Below are positions 41,395 through 50,672 of a stretch of DNA of 55,587 nt, in pieces. The DNA is from Pseudomonas sp. dw_612. GTDB lineage: Bacteria > Pseudomonadota > Gammaproteobacteria > Pseudomonadales > Pseudomonadaceae. How positions within the stretch are numbered: position 1 is the first letter of the stretch; each line of letters begins with the position of its first letter. A program made the translations under genes and the position numbers. Where the stretch lies: the NCBI RefSeq assembly GCF_018449725.1, contig NZ_JAAVVC010000031.1, forward strand, positions 1 through 55,587, written 5' to 3'. Under the pieces are notes generated by a model. It made no database searches, was not told the origin of the DNA, and saw only the letters and a list, made by a program, of their open reading frames with translations.

Positions 41395-41518
41395 GTCTTG
41401 TCAAACCCTGGCGATCCGTCTGTGCGGACGCTTGGGTCGCATACGCCATGGTCTGTTGACCAAGTATGTTGACGTATGCCGGACGAGCATGGCGCTCGTG
41501 GGAGACTACTCCCCTAGG
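41391..41518 (-). promoter_or_regulatory. yybP-ykoY manganese riboswitch aptamer
   Basis: On the minus strand the leader contains GGGGAGTAG near 41510, GTCAACATACTTGG in the middle and GGGTTTGACAAGACCTAT near 41395-41410, the landmarks of the yybP-ykoY aptamer (opening purine-rich helix, conserved three-way junction partner and the closing CAAGACC). Established function: Mn2+ binding increases expression of Mn2+ exporters. The gene directly downstream is a TMEM165-type transporter, as in other pseudomonads. Confidence 0.85.
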
Positions 41519-41566
41519 ACGGAGCGGATTCTGCCTAGGCAAATCCGATTGGGCAAGAACAAATTT

Positions 41567-42565
41567 CTAGCCGCGTTTGGCTCGGTAGATTCTGAAACCC
41601 TGTCCTTCGGCCTTGATCGCGCACACCCCAAGGTGCTCTTCGATCAGCGGCTGATACTTCAGGAAGCTGTTGGCGACCAAGCGCAGTTCGCCACCGTTTT
41701 TCAGATGTTTAGCCGCTTTTCGCAGCAAGTTCTCGGTCGCAAAATAATCGGTATGCACGCCGACGTGGAACGGCGGGTTGCTCAAAATCGCGCTCAAACC
41801 CATCGGCGCCGCATCGATACCGTCACCGGTAATCACCTCGGCTTCCAGACCGTTGGCGGCCAATGTCAGACGACTGCTGGCGGCGGCAAACGCATCCACA
41901 TCGAGCAACGTCACCTGATTGTGCGGATAACGCCGCTTGACCGCCGCGCCCAATACGCCCGCGCCGCAACCGAAGTCCAGCAAATGGCCGCTCGGCAACT
42001 TGTCCAGATGTTCGAGCAACAAGGCGCTGCCGCGATCCAGCCGACCATGGCTGAACACGCCCGGCAGGCTGATGACTTTCAACGGGCCTTCGGCCAGTGG
42101 CAGTTCGTATTCCTGGGCCAGGCTTTCCAGCGATTTGGCTTCTGGCGCATTGGCCACGGTGACCAGCCACAGCTGGCAATGCCGCGCGCTGTCGAGCTTG
42201 CGCGGTTTGCCAAACGGGTTCAGTTGCTTGGCCGCGCCTTCGATACCGCTGCGCTTTTCACCCACCAGATACAACTCGCGACCGGCCAGCCGAGAGGCGA
42301 GGGCGTTAAGGATGTAGTCGGTCAGGTCCTTGGACTTGGGCAGGAACACCACGGCGGTGTCGAACTCGCGCTCGGGTGCATTTACGCCAAACTGACTGCG
42401 CTCGGCAAAGCGTGCATCCAGCGCTGCTTGATCGCCGGCGTGCCAGCACCAGCCGTGGGCGTCGGGCAGGCGACCGAGCAAATCGTCGGCGGGTAAACCG
42501 GCCAGCAACACCGAACCCTGGAATAACTCGGCCTGACGAAGCAGTACTTCACTGCGCGGATCCAT
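41567..42565 (-). CDS. rsmC: 16S rRNA m2G1207 methyltransferase RsmC
   Basis: Methylates G1207 of 16S rRNA. The 332-residue protein has two tandem methyltransferase-like halves; the C-terminal half carries the SAM motif LLDFGCGAGVLGAAVKRRYP and the catalytic SNPPFHVG (NPPF). The ATG at 42565 (MDPRSEVLLRQ) has an AAGGAG site; the frame continues to 42601 and overlaps the dehydrogenase gene. The similar RlmG (23S) has the same fold; length and N-terminus favour RsmC. Confidence 0.88.
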   Translation of the reverse strand: MDPRSEVLLRQAELFQGSVLLAGLPADDLLGRLPDAHGWCWHAGDQAALDARFAERSQFGVNAPEREFDTAVVFLPKSKDLTDYILNALASRLAGRELYLVGEKRSGIEGAAKQLNPFGKPRKLDSARHCQLWLVTVANAPEAKSLESLAQEYELPLAEGPLKVISLPGVFSHGRLDRGSALLLEHLDKLPSGHLLDFGCGAGVLGAAVKRRYPHNQVTLLDVDAFAAASSRLTLAANGLEAEVITGDGIDAAPMGLSAILSNPPFHVGVHTDYFATENLLRKAAKHLKNGGELRLVANSFLKYQPLIEEHLGVCAIKAEGQGFRIYRAKRG

Positions 42566-42597
42566 ACTCTGCTCCTTGAAAAAAGTGCGGCAGTTTA

Positions 42598-43563
42598 TCA
42601 ACTGACGACCCGCAGCGCTGTACCGCTGAAGAACGCCAGAGCGTTTTCAGTCAACTGGCCAACGATCCGCTGACGCGCCTCGCGACTGCCCCAAGCGTTG
42701 TGCGGGGTGACAATCAAGCGAGGGATGTCAGCGGCCAGCAGTGGATTGCCGTTGACCGGCGGCTCGACACTCAGCACATCCGTGGCCGCACCGCCCAAGT
42801 GACCGTTACGCAAGGCATCGGCCAACGCCTGCTCGTCGATCAAGCCACCGCGAGCGGTGTTGACCACGAAGGCACCGGGTTTCATCGAGGCCAGCTCACG
42901 GGCGCCGATGAAGTGGCGGGTGTGTTCGTTGAGCGGGCAATGCAAGGTCAGGGCGTCGATTTGCGGCAGCAGTTCATTCAGTGGCAAACGATCCGGGCGG
43001 GCAGGGCGGCCGGGAATCTGCCCCAGCAACACACGCATACCGAAGGCTTGCGCCAACCGCGCGACGGCGCCGCCCAGTTCGCCGTGGCCGAGCAGGCCGA
43101 GGGTTTTGCCTTCGAGTTCGACGATCGGGTAATCCAGCAGGCAGAACTGTTTGGCCTGCTGCCAGCGACCTTCGCCGACGGCTTTTTGGTAATCCGCCAG
43201 ACGTGTCGCCAGGTTCAGCAGCAGCATGATCGTGTGCTGAGCCACCGACGGCGTGCCGTAGCCCTGGCAGTTGCAAACGGTAATCCCGTGGGCGCGGGCG
43301 GCGGCCAGATCGACGTTGTTGGTGCCGGTGGCGGTGATCAGAATCAGCTTGAGTTCAGGGCTGGCGGCGATGGCGGTTGCATCGATCAGGATCTTGTTGC
43401 TGATCGCAACAGTGGCGCCCTTGAGGCGTTCGATCACCTGGTCCGGCGTGGTCTGGGCGAACAATTGCAAGTCGCTGAAACAGTCGCGCAAAGGCGTCAG
43501 GTCGAGGTCGCCCAGATCCAGTGACGGATGGTCGAGGAAAACGGCGCGGCGAGAGTTCGTCAT
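42598..43563 (-). CDS. D-2-hydroxyacid dehydrogenase
   Basis: A 321-residue NAD(P)-dependent dehydrogenase, of the glycerate/hydroxypyruvate reductase type. It has the dinucleotide motif GLLGHGELGGAVARLA, NTARGGLIDEQAL with the catalytic Arg, the Glu near VEPPVNGNPLL and the His in VTPHNAWGSREARQR. Substrate likely glyoxylate, hydroxypyruvate or a similar keto acid. The ATG at 43563 is used rather than the upstream TTG. It precedes rsmC by about 30 bp. Confidence 0.9.
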   Translation of the reverse strand: MTNSRRAVFLDHPSLDLGDLDLTPLRDCFSDLQLFAQTTPDQVIERLKGATVAISNKILIDATAIAASPELKLILITATGTNNVDLAAARAHGITVCNCQGYGTPSVAQHTIMLLLNLATRLADYQKAVGEGRWQQAKQFCLLDYPIVELEGKTLGLLGHGELGGAVARLAQAFGMRVLLGQIPGRPARPDRLPLNELLPQIDALTLHCPLNEHTRHFIGARELASMKPGAFVVNTARGGLIDEQALADALRNGHLGGAATDVLSVEPPVNGNPLLAADIPRLIVTPHNAWGSREARQRIVGQLTENALAFFSGTALRVVS

Positions 43564-43660
43564 CAACTGTACCTTTTGTGCAATGAACTGAAGGCGTAAT
43601 CTGCCGAGCCTACCAGATGAAACATATGGTTACGCACTACCGGACTGAGCGCTGACCCCT

Positions 43661-43749
43661 TGTGGGAGCGGGCTTGCTCGCGAAGGCGGTGTGTCAGGCA
43701 ACATTTACATCGACTGACACGCCCTCTTCGCGAGCAAGCCCGCTCCCAC
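43661..43749. repeat. REPIN, GTGGGAGCGGGCTTGC type
   Basis: Inverted REP arms with spacer containing GGCAACATTTACATCGACTG. It lies in the divergent region between the dehydrogenase and the LysE-type gene. Confidence 0.9.
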
Positions 43750-43809
43750 GGGGGATGGCTTCAAACCTGTGAATTTTCAATTTGACCGATCTGCCCCAGA
43801 GGAGCCCCC

Positions 43810-44439
43810 ATGTACTGGACAGAATTCTTGACCGTTGCCCTGATTCACCTGCTGGCCGTGGCCAGCCCCGGCCCGGACTTTGCCGTGGTGGTGCGTGAGA
43901 GCGTAACCCACGGTCGACGTGCCGGGACCTGGACCGCATTGGGTGTGGGCACGGCGATTTTCCTGCATGTCGGGTATTCGCTGCTTGGCATTGGCCTGAT
44001 CGTGTCGCAGTCCATCGTGCTGTTCAACGCCTTGAAATGGGCCGCCGCCGCGTACCTGCTGTACATCGGCTTCAAGGCCTTGCGCGCGCAACCGGCCAAA
44101 CCGGTGACTGACGACCTGCACAAGGAAGTCGGTGAGCGCACCGCCCGTGGTGCTTTCACCTCGGGTTTCGTGACCAATGGCCTGAACCCGAAAGCCACGT
44201 TGTTTTTCCTGTCGCTGTTCACCGTGGTAATCAACCCGCACACACCGCTGGCGGTGCAGGCCGGCTACGGAATTTACCTCGCCTTTGCCACGGCGCTGTG
44301 GTTCTGCCTAGTGGCCAGGCTGTTCAGCCAACAACGGGTACGCGCCGGTTTCGCTCGCATGGGTCACTGGTTCGACCGGACCATGGGCGCGGTGCTGATC
44401 GCCATCGGTGTGAAACTCGCGTTTACCGAGATGCATTGA
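43810..44439 (+). CDS. LysE/RhtB-family amino-acid exporter
   Basis: A 209-residue inner-membrane exporter with about six helices. Family features: the N-terminal HLLAVASPGPDFAVVVRES, GVGTAIFLHVGYSLLGIGLI and the conserved GFVTNGLNPKATLFFLSLF. The substrate is probably an amino acid such as threonine or homoserine, not determinable here. GAGGAG lies upstream. It stands alone, bordered by two REP elements. Confidence 0.92.
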   Translation: MYWTEFLTVALIHLLAVASPGPDFAVVVRESVTHGRRAGTWTALGVGTAIFLHVGYSLLGIGLIVSQSIVLFNALKWAAAAYLLYIGFKALRAQPAKPVTDDLHKEVGERTARGAFTSGFVTNGLNPKATLFFLSLFTVVINPHTPLAVQAGYGIYLAFATALWFCLVARLFSQQRVRAGFARMGHWFDRTMGAVLIAIGVKLAFTEMH

Positions 44440-44454
44440 TAAAACGCGGACCCT

Positions 44455-44539
44455 TGTAGGAGCTGCCGAAGGCTGCGATCTTTTGATCTTTAGCGTCATC
44501 GAAAACGCCAAAAGATCGCAGCCTGCGGCAGCTCCTACA
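44455..44539. repeat. REP doublet, GTAGGAGCTGCCG...GATCTTTT type
   Basis: Arms TGTAGGAGCTGCCGAAGGCT... and its complement match with a single mismatch over about 31 bp. The right arm provides the TAG stop codon of the AraC-type gene (44535-44537). Confidence 0.85.
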
Positions 44540-45308
44540 GAAGCGGATTGAGTTCGCTCAATTTGTTCAGTGCGTTCAGGTATTCCCGGGGATTTTCCCC
44601 AAGCAAACGGCGAAACATCGCGCTGAACGCCCGGGCGCTGCCGTAGCCCAGATCCCGCGCCACGCTCTGCACGCTTTCCCCGGCGAGCAGGCGGGGCAGG
44701 GCTTCCATCAGGCGCAGTTGTTGGCGCCAGGCATTGAAATTCATCTGCAGTTGTTGCTGGAACAGCCGCGCCAGGGTGCGTGAACTGGCGCCGACCTGCT
44801 GTGCCCAGTCTTCCAGGGTGTTGGGGTGATCGGGTGTGCGCAGCAACGCGAGGCAGATGCCTTGCAGGCGACGGTCCTCGGGCATCGGAATGTGCAGGGG
44901 AAGGTTGTCCAGGCCGGCGATTTCTTCGAGCATCAGGCTCTGAATCAACGGGTTTTCCGCGTGTTGCGGACCTTGCACCGCGCGCAGGATCAGTTCGCGC
45001 AGCAACGGCGTGACGGCCAGCACACAGCACTGTTGCAGGCTCGGCGGCGACAGTTCGGCGGCAATGAATAGCGAGCGCATGCGCACCTCGCCCGACATGA
45101 AAATCTCATGTTCCACAAGCGGCGGAATCCACACCGCCCGGGTCGGCGGAATGACCCACGCGCCTTGCGCCGTGACCACACGCATGGTGCCGTACACCGC
45201 ATAGAGCAACTGCGCTTCGCGGTGTTGATGCAGTTCCTGATGAGCACCGTCCACGTAATCCCGTGGGTAGGCGCTGACCGGGCCGTGCAGGAAATGGCTG
45301 ATTAACAT
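44535..45308 (-). CDS. AraC-family transcriptional regulator
   Basis: A 257-residue regulator with an N-terminal cupin-like sensor (HQHREAQLLYAVYGTMRVVT, PPTRAVWIPPLVEHEI) and a C-terminal AraC DNA-binding domain with two helix-turn-helix segments (LEDWAQQVGASSRTLARLFQ; SVQSVARDLGYGSARAFSAMFRR). It resembles NimR-type regulators that control an adjacent efflux gene, and it is divergent from an MFS gene at 45394. ATG at 45308 preferred over TTG at 45353. Its last codon lies in a REP. Confidence 0.88.
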   Translation of the reverse strand: MLISHFLHGPVSAYPRDYVDGAHQELHQHREAQLLYAVYGTMRVVTAQGAWVIPPTRAVWIPPLVEHEIFMSGEVRMRSLFIAAELSPPSLQQCCVLAVTPLLRELILRAVQGPQHAENPLIQSLMLEEIAGLDNLPLHIPMPEDRRLQGICLALLRTPDHPNTLEDWAQQVGASSRTLARLFQQQLQMNFNAWRQQLRLMEALPRLLAGESVQSVARDLGYGSARAFSAMFRRLLGENPREYLNALNKLSELNPLL

Positions 45309-45393
45309 GTCAGATCCGATGACTTTGTTGTCAGGAATACGCTTTTTCGCCAACTTAGCATAAGCCGCTCACTACAACGTAAAGCGTGCCGCG

Positions 45394-46578
45394 ATGAACC
45401 AGTCCAGAAATGTCATCCGCTACATCAACGCAGCCCATGTGATCGACCACATGTTCATGCTGATTTTTCCCGCCGCCATCCTTGGCATGACCCAGGCTTT
45501 CGCGCTGGACTACGCCGCGCTGATCGGCCTGTCACTTGGGGGCTTCATTGCCTTTGGCGCCTGTTCGCTACCGGCCGGTTGGCTGGGGGATCACTGGAGT
45601 CGGCGGCAAATGATCCTGGTGTTTTTCTTCGGCATCGGCGCTTCGGCGATCTTTACCGGGTTGAGCAACAGCGTACCGATGCTGGTACTCGGCCTGACGC
45701 TGATCGGGATTTTCGCCGCGATCTACCACCCGGTCGGCACTGCGATGTTGGTGGCCTACGCGCAGAACCGTGGCCGGGAAATCGGTATCAACGGCATGTG
45801 GGGCAACCTCGGCGTGGCGTTTTCGGCATTGATCACCGGGTTGCTGGTGGCGCAATTCGGCTGGCGTTCGGCATTCATTCTGCCGGGCGTGGTGGCGATT
45901 GCCCTGGGCATCGGCTTTGCCTTGCAGGTGTGTGAAGAGCCGATCCCCAAACGTCCCCACTCACCGCTCAAAGGCGCGGCCGGCCAGCGGATTTCCATGG
46001 TCATGGTGTTCGGCGTACTCGCGCTGGCCACGGCCACCGGCGGCGTGGTGTTCAACGCCACGACCATGACCTACCCCAAACTGTTTCAAGAGCGCCTGCA
46101 CGACCTGTTCGCCTCGCCGCAAACCCTGGGCGTCGTGGTCAGCCTGGCGTATGCCTTCGGTGCCGTAGCACAGTTGAGCATTGGCCGAATCTTGCATCAG
46201 TTCAGCCTGAAATGGCCGTTCATCGTGTTGACGCTGTGCCAGGCGCCTCTGCTGTTCGGGTTGGCCTACGTCGACGGCTGGGCCGTGATTGCGCTGGGCG
46301 CGGCGTTCATGTTCGTGGTGTTTGGCCAGGTCACGGTGAATGACGCGATGGTCGCCAACTTCGTCGCGCCGCAATGGCAATCCCGGGTCTTCGCCCTGCG
46401 TTACTGTTTATCCTTCGGCGCCAGTGCGACGGCGATTCCGCTGATTTCGTTTGTCGAACCGCGCCAGGGATTTGTAGGGCTTTACCTGATATTGGCGGGT
46501 TTCGCGGTGTTGACCTTCGTGGCTGCACTGGTTTTCCCACGGACCCCGTCTGAGGCCGCTGTAGGACAAACGGCATAA
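45394..46578 (+). CDS. MFS transporter
   Basis: A 394-residue, twelve-helix transporter. The loop after helix 2, GDHWSRRQMILVF, is MFS motif A-like. N-terminal helices are short (HVIDHMFMLIFPAAILGM). It is divergent from the AraC regulator across an 85-bp gap, which suggests regulated efflux or uptake of one compound; the substrate is unknown. The ribosome binding site is weak. Confidence 0.88.
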   Translation: MNQSRNVIRYINAAHVIDHMFMLIFPAAILGMTQAFALDYAALIGLSLGGFIAFGACSLPAGWLGDHWSRRQMILVFFFGIGASAIFTGLSNSVPMLVLGLTLIGIFAAIYHPVGTAMLVAYAQNRGREIGINGMWGNLGVAFSALITGLLVAQFGWRSAFILPGVVAIALGIGFALQVCEEPIPKRPHSPLKGAAGQRISMVMVFGVLALATATGGVVFNATTMTYPKLFQERLHDLFASPQTLGVVVSLAYAFGAVAQLSIGRILHQFSLKWPFIVLTLCQAPLLFGLAYVDGWAVIALGAAFMFVVFGQVTVNDAMVANFVAPQWQSRVFALRYCLSFGASATAIPLISFVEPRQGFVGLYLILAGFAVLTFVAALVFPRTPSEAAVGQTA

Positions 46579-46725
46579 CCGGTGATGAAATCCTGCAAGT
46601 GCTGGCGCAAAGCTAGCATTTGTATGGTTGTGCAAATCATACCTTTGGCTGATTTAGCTGCGGTATAACGGCTCTAGAGTGCTTATCTCCAAAGCCAAGA
46701 CCGTGCAGTCAGAAAAGGGATTCTT

Positions 46726-48408
46726 ATGTTGCAGACTCGCGTTATCCCGCCAGCCGAAGGCGCCTACCAGTATCCGTTGCTGATTAAACGACTGCTGATG
46801 TCCGGCGCTCGTTACGAGAAAACCCGCGAGATCGTGTACCGCGACCAGTTGCGCTACAGCTATCCGACCCTGATCGAACGGGTCGCACGGCTGGCCAACG
46901 TGCTGACGGCGGCCGGGGTCAAGGCTGGCGATACCGTGGCGGTAATGGACTGGGACAGCCATCGTTACCTGGAGTGCATGTTCGCCATTCCGATGATCGG
47001 CGCGGTGATCCACACCATCAACGTGCGCCTGTCACCGGAACAGATCCTCTACACCATGAACCACGCCGAGGACCGCTTCGTGCTGGTCAACAGTGAGTTC
47101 GTGGGCCTGTACCAGGCCATCGCCGGGCACCTGACCACCGTCGAGAAAACCCTGCTGCTGACCGACCTGCCGGAAAAAACCGCCGACTTGCCGAACCTTG
47201 TCGGCGAGTACGAGCAGTTGCTGGCCGCTGCGAGCACGCAATACGACTTCCAGGATTTCGACGAAAACTCCGTCGCGACCACTTTCTACACCACCGGCAC
47301 CACCGGCAATCCGAAAGGCGTGTACTTCACTCATCGGCAACTGGTGCTGCACACCCTCGGCGTGTCGACCATCATGGGCGCCATCGACAGTGTGCGGCTG
47401 TTGGGCACCAACGACGTCTATATGCCGATTACGCCGATGTTCCACGTGCACGCCTGGGGCTTGCCATACGTGGCGACGATGCTCGGGCTCAAGCAGGTTT
47501 ATCCCGGCCGCTATGACCCGGAATACCTGGTGGAGCTGTGGCGCAAGGAGAAGGTCACCTTTTCCCATTGTGTGCCGACCATCCTGCAAATGGTCCTCAA
47601 CGCCAAAGCGGCGCAGAACACCGATTTCGGCGGCTGGAAAATCGTCATCGGCGGCAGCGCGCTGAACCGCGCCTTGTACGAAGCCGCCAAGGCCAAGGGC
47701 ATTCAGTTGACGGCCGCCTACGGCATGTCGGAAACCGGGCCATTGGTTTCGTGCGCTCACCTCAATGACGAGTTGATGGCCGGCACCGAAGACGAACGCA
47801 CCACGTACCGGATCAAGGCCGGCGTGCCGGGGCCACTGGTGGAGGCGGCAATCGTCGACACTGACGGCAATTTCCTGCCCGCCGATGGCGAAACCCAGGG
47901 TGAACTGGTACTGCGTGCGCCGTGGCTCACCGAAGGCTATTTCAACGAGCCGCAGAAGGGCGCCGAGCTCTGGGCCGGCGGCTGGCTGCACACCGGCGAC
48001 GTGGCGACCCTCGACAGCATGGGCGTGATCGACATTCGCGACCGGATCAAGGACGTGATCAAGACCGGCGGCGAGTGGATCTCGTCCCTGGACCTCGAAG
48101 ATTTGATCAGCCGTCACGTAGCGGTACGCGAAGTAGCAGTGGTGGGCATCGCCGATCCGCAGTGGGGCGAGCGACCATTTGCCTTGCTGGTGATCCGTGA
48201 GGGCCATGTGATCGGGGCCAAAGAACTCAAGGAACACCTCAAGCCGTTCGTTGAATTGGGGCACCTGAGCAAGTGGGCAATCCCGAGCCAGATCGCCCTT
48301 GTTACTGAAATTCCCAAGACCAGCGTCGGCAAGCTCGACAAGAAGCGTATCCGCCTCGACATCACCGAATGGCAGGCTAACAACAGCACCTTCCTCTCGA
48401 CGCTTTAA
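46726..48408 (+). CDS. Medium-chain acyl-CoA ligase (AlkK-like)
   Basis: A 560-residue ATP-dependent AMP-forming ligase of fatty-acid type: AMP-binding motif TTFYTTGTTGNPKGVYFTH, the ITPMFHVHAWGLPY segment, the AYGMSETGP motif and the C-terminal GWLHTGDVATLDSMGVIDIRDR with the catalytic Lys near TSVGKLDKKR. It activates fatty acids to acyl-CoA; similarity to AlkK and the P. putida PP_0763-type gene (from memory) suggests medium chains. It is followed by a 346-bp gap and the DUF1302/DUF1329/LuxR genes, a conserved neighbourhood. Confidence 0.92.
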   Translation: MLQTRVIPPAEGAYQYPLLIKRLLMSGARYEKTREIVYRDQLRYSYPTLIERVARLANVLTAAGVKAGDTVAVMDWDSHRYLECMFAIPMIGAVIHTINVRLSPEQILYTMNHAEDRFVLVNSEFVGLYQAIAGHLTTVEKTLLLTDLPEKTADLPNLVGEYEQLLAAASTQYDFQDFDENSVATTFYTTGTTGNPKGVYFTHRQLVLHTLGVSTIMGAIDSVRLLGTNDVYMPITPMFHVHAWGLPYVATMLGLKQVYPGRYDPEYLVELWRKEKVTFSHCVPTILQMVLNAKAAQNTDFGGWKIVIGGSALNRALYEAAKAKGIQLTAAYGMSETGPLVSCAHLNDELMAGTEDERTTYRIKAGVPGPLVEAAIVDTDGNFLPADGETQGELVLRAPWLTEGYFNEPQKGAELWAGGWLHTGDVATLDSMGVIDIRDRIKDVIKTGGEWISSLDLEDLISRHVAVREVAVVGIADPQWGERPFALLVIREGHVIGAKELKEHLKPFVELGHLSKWAIPSQIALVTEIPKTSVGKLDKKRIRLDITEWQANNSTFLSTL

Positions 48409-48754
48409 GCGCGTCCTGACCTCCACTGGCGTGCCCGAAAAGGCACGCCAGCCCCACCAAGCAAGCGCTTGGCTTGTGAAATCCGAATTTTCAGCCATCC
48501 TTGCCGTGCCGACATGTGTCGGACTGGCGAAAGGACTGTTCCAGAGTGGCCGGCAGCTGCAAATCACACTTTAGAGGGATCAAGCAGTACTACCTGCTGG
48601 CTATAGTCCGCTCAAGGATTTTTAAGAACGGAGCAAACGCACAAACGGGGCGATGCACATTGGGATTGAATTCGGGACGCCTTGGCTTCCGGTCATCCAC
48701 AACGTTTTTAAAAGTACTCACTGCCATAACAATAATGCACATGGAGTAGCGTCG
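48409..48754. other. 346-bp intergenic region before the DUF1302 gene
   Basis: It opens with a perfect 10-bp stem CTGGCGTGCC / GGCACGCCAG (48424-48433 and 48440-48449), a likely terminator of the ligase gene although no T tract follows. No gene is convincing in the remainder, which should contain the promoter for the DUF1302-DUF1329 pair, possibly a binding site for the LuxR-type regulator at 52371. Confidence 0.5.
48424..48449 (+). terminator. Hairpin after the acyl-CoA ligase gene
   Basis: Perfect 10-bp GC-rich stem with a CGAAAA loop, 15 bp past the ligase stop codon. The lack of a T tract means it may be a weak terminator or an RNA 3' end stabiliser. Confidence 0.5.
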
Positions 48755-50644
48755 ATGACATCAGTAAACCAGTTCTGGCGCCGGGCGAAACTGCCCCTGG
48801 CGGTCAGTCTCGCCTCTTCGCTCGCCGGGCCTGCATTCGGCGTCAGTTTCAACGTCGGTGAAATCGAAGGTCAGTTCGACTCATCCCTGTCGATCGGTGC
48901 CAGTTGGTCTACTCAGAGTCCCAACAAGAACCTCATCGGCGTCAACAATGGCGGCCACGGCCTGTCGCAGACGTCCGATGACGGTCACGCAAACTTCAAG
49001 AGCGGGGAAACCTTCTCGAAAATCTTCAAGGGCATCCACGACCTTGAGTTGAAATACGGCGATACCGGGGTCTTCGTCCGTGGCAAATACTGGTACGACT
49101 TTGAACTCAAGGACGAAAGTCGGGAGTTCAAGGACATCAGCGACCACAACCGCAAGGAAGGCGCCAAATCCTCCGGCGGGCAGATCCTCGATGCCTTCGT
49201 CTACCACAACTACTCCATTGCCGATCAGCCGGGTTCCGTGCGTCTGGGCAAGCAAGTAGTGAGCTGGGGTGAAAGTACCTTCATCGGCGGCGGCATCAAC
49301 TCGATCAACCCGATCGACGTGTCCGCGTTCCGTCGTCCGGGTGCCGAGATCAAGGAAGGCCTGATTCCGGTCAACATGTTCTACGTGTCCCAGAGCCTGA
49401 CCGAAAGCCTGTCGGCCGAGGCCTTCTACCAGCTCGAGTGGGACCAGACCGTCGTCGACAACTGCGGCACGTTCTTCTCCCAGCCAGATATCATTGCCGA
49501 CGGTTGCGACAGCAACCTGCGCGTGCTGAACAAGCGTTCGCAGATTCCAGCCGTTGCGTTGGGCCCATTGGGCGGCGCCGGTGTCGACGTTAACGAAGAA
49601 GGTGTGCTGGTGCGTCGCGGTCCGGATCGCGATGCCCGTGACAGTGGCCAGTGGGGCGCGTCCCTTAAATACATGTTCGACCCGCTGGACACCGAGTTCG
49701 GCGCGTACTTCATGAACTACCACAGCCGTGCGCCGATCTTCAGCGCCACGGGGGCCCCGCAGTCGGTCTATAACACCGCGCGTGCGTTGCCAGGGCCGTT
49801 CGCGGCACTCGCGCCACTGTTGGTGGCAGGCAACTCGCAATACTTCGTCGAATACCCGGAAGACATCCGTCTGTACGGTTTGAGCTTCTCCACCACTCTG
49901 CCTACCGGTACGGCGTGGAGCGGTGAACTCAGCTACCGTCCGAACGCGCCGGTGCAACTGAACTCCACCGACATCCTGTTCGCCGGTGTACGTCCGATCG
50001 GTGGCGCCTTGTCCAACGCGTCCTTGCTGACCGGCGTGCCGGGCCAGGACCTGCACGGCTATCGCCGTAAGGAAATTACCCAGTTCCAGACCACCCTGAC
50101 GCACTTCTTCGACCAGGTCATGGGCGCGAGCCGTCTGACCCTGGTGGGCGAAGTGGGCGTGACCCACGTCGGCGGCCTGGAAAGCACTTCCGATGTCCGT
50201 TACGGCCGTGATCCGGTCTACGGTCCGGGTGAACTGCCAGCCACTGGTACTGCCGATACCTGCGCCAACATCCTCAATGCCAGCACCATCAATGGCGCCG
50301 GTCCAGGTTCGCCACAGAACAACCGCAGCCGCAACTGCACCAACGAAGGCTTCACCACGGCGACCTCGTGGGGTTATCGCGGTCGGGCCATCTGGGAATA
50401 CAACGACGTGTTTGCCGGCGTGAACCTCAAGCCGAACGTGGCCTGGTCCCATGACGTCAGCGGTTACTCGCCAGGCCCTGGCGGCAACTTCGAGGAAGGT
50501 CGCAAAGCGGTGAGCCTGGGTGTCGATGCCGAATACCAGAACACCTACACCGCAAGCCTGGCCTACACCAATTTCTTTGATGGCAAGTACACCACCGTGG
50601 ATGACCGTGACTTTGTCGCGCTCAGCTTCGGCGTGAACTTCTAA
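48755..50644 (+). CDS. DUF1302 family outer-membrane protein
   Basis: A 629-residue exported protein. The signal peptide runs to about AGPAFG, and the mature part begins VSFNVGEIEGQFDSSLSIGASW, the DUF1302 hallmark. Many strands alternate polar and hydrophobic residues and the chain ends in Phe (ALSFGVNF), typical of outer-membrane beta barrels. Such proteins pair with DUF1329 proteins and are linked to uptake or processing of hydrophobic substrates. The start at 48755 has GGAG eight bases upstream. It is 28 bp ahead of the DUF1329 gene. Confidence 0.92.
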   Translation: MTSVNQFWRRAKLPLAVSLASSLAGPAFGVSFNVGEIEGQFDSSLSIGASWSTQSPNKNLIGVNNGGHGLSQTSDDGHANFKSGETFSKIFKGIHDLELKYGDTGVFVRGKYWYDFELKDESREFKDISDHNRKEGAKSSGGQILDAFVYHNYSIADQPGSVRLGKQVVSWGESTFIGGGINSINPIDVSAFRRPGAEIKEGLIPVNMFYVSQSLTESLSAEAFYQLEWDQTVVDNCGTFFSQPDIIADGCDSNLRVLNKRSQIPAVALGPLGGAGVDVNEEGVLVRRGPDRDARDSGQWGASLKYMFDPLDTEFGAYFMNYHSRAPIFSATGAPQSVYNTARALPGPFAALAPLLVAGNSQYFVEYPEDIRLYGLSFSTTLPTGTAWSGELSYRPNAPVQLNSTDILFAGVRPIGGALSNASLLTGVPGQDLHGYRRKEITQFQTTLTHFFDQVMGASRLTLVGEVGVTHVGGLESTSDVRYGRDPVYGPGELPATGTADTCANILNASTINGAGPGSPQNNRSRNCTNEGFTTATSWGYRGRAIWEYNDVFAGVNLKPNVAWSHDVSGYSPGPGGNFEEGRKAVSLGVDAEYQNTYTASLAYTNFFDGKYTTVDDRDFVALSFGVNF

Positions 50645-50672
50645 GCACTGCTTTTTCAGGACGAACACACCT

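Noticed and set aside
41348..42496. 382-codon plus-strand frame across the riboswitch and rsmC
   Set aside because: It crosses the riboswitch leader and runs antisense to rsmC, with no recognisable domain.
47032..48567. 511-codon minus-strand open frame opposite the acyl-CoA ligase gene
   Set aside because: Antisense to conserved AMP-ligase motifs; no motif of its own.
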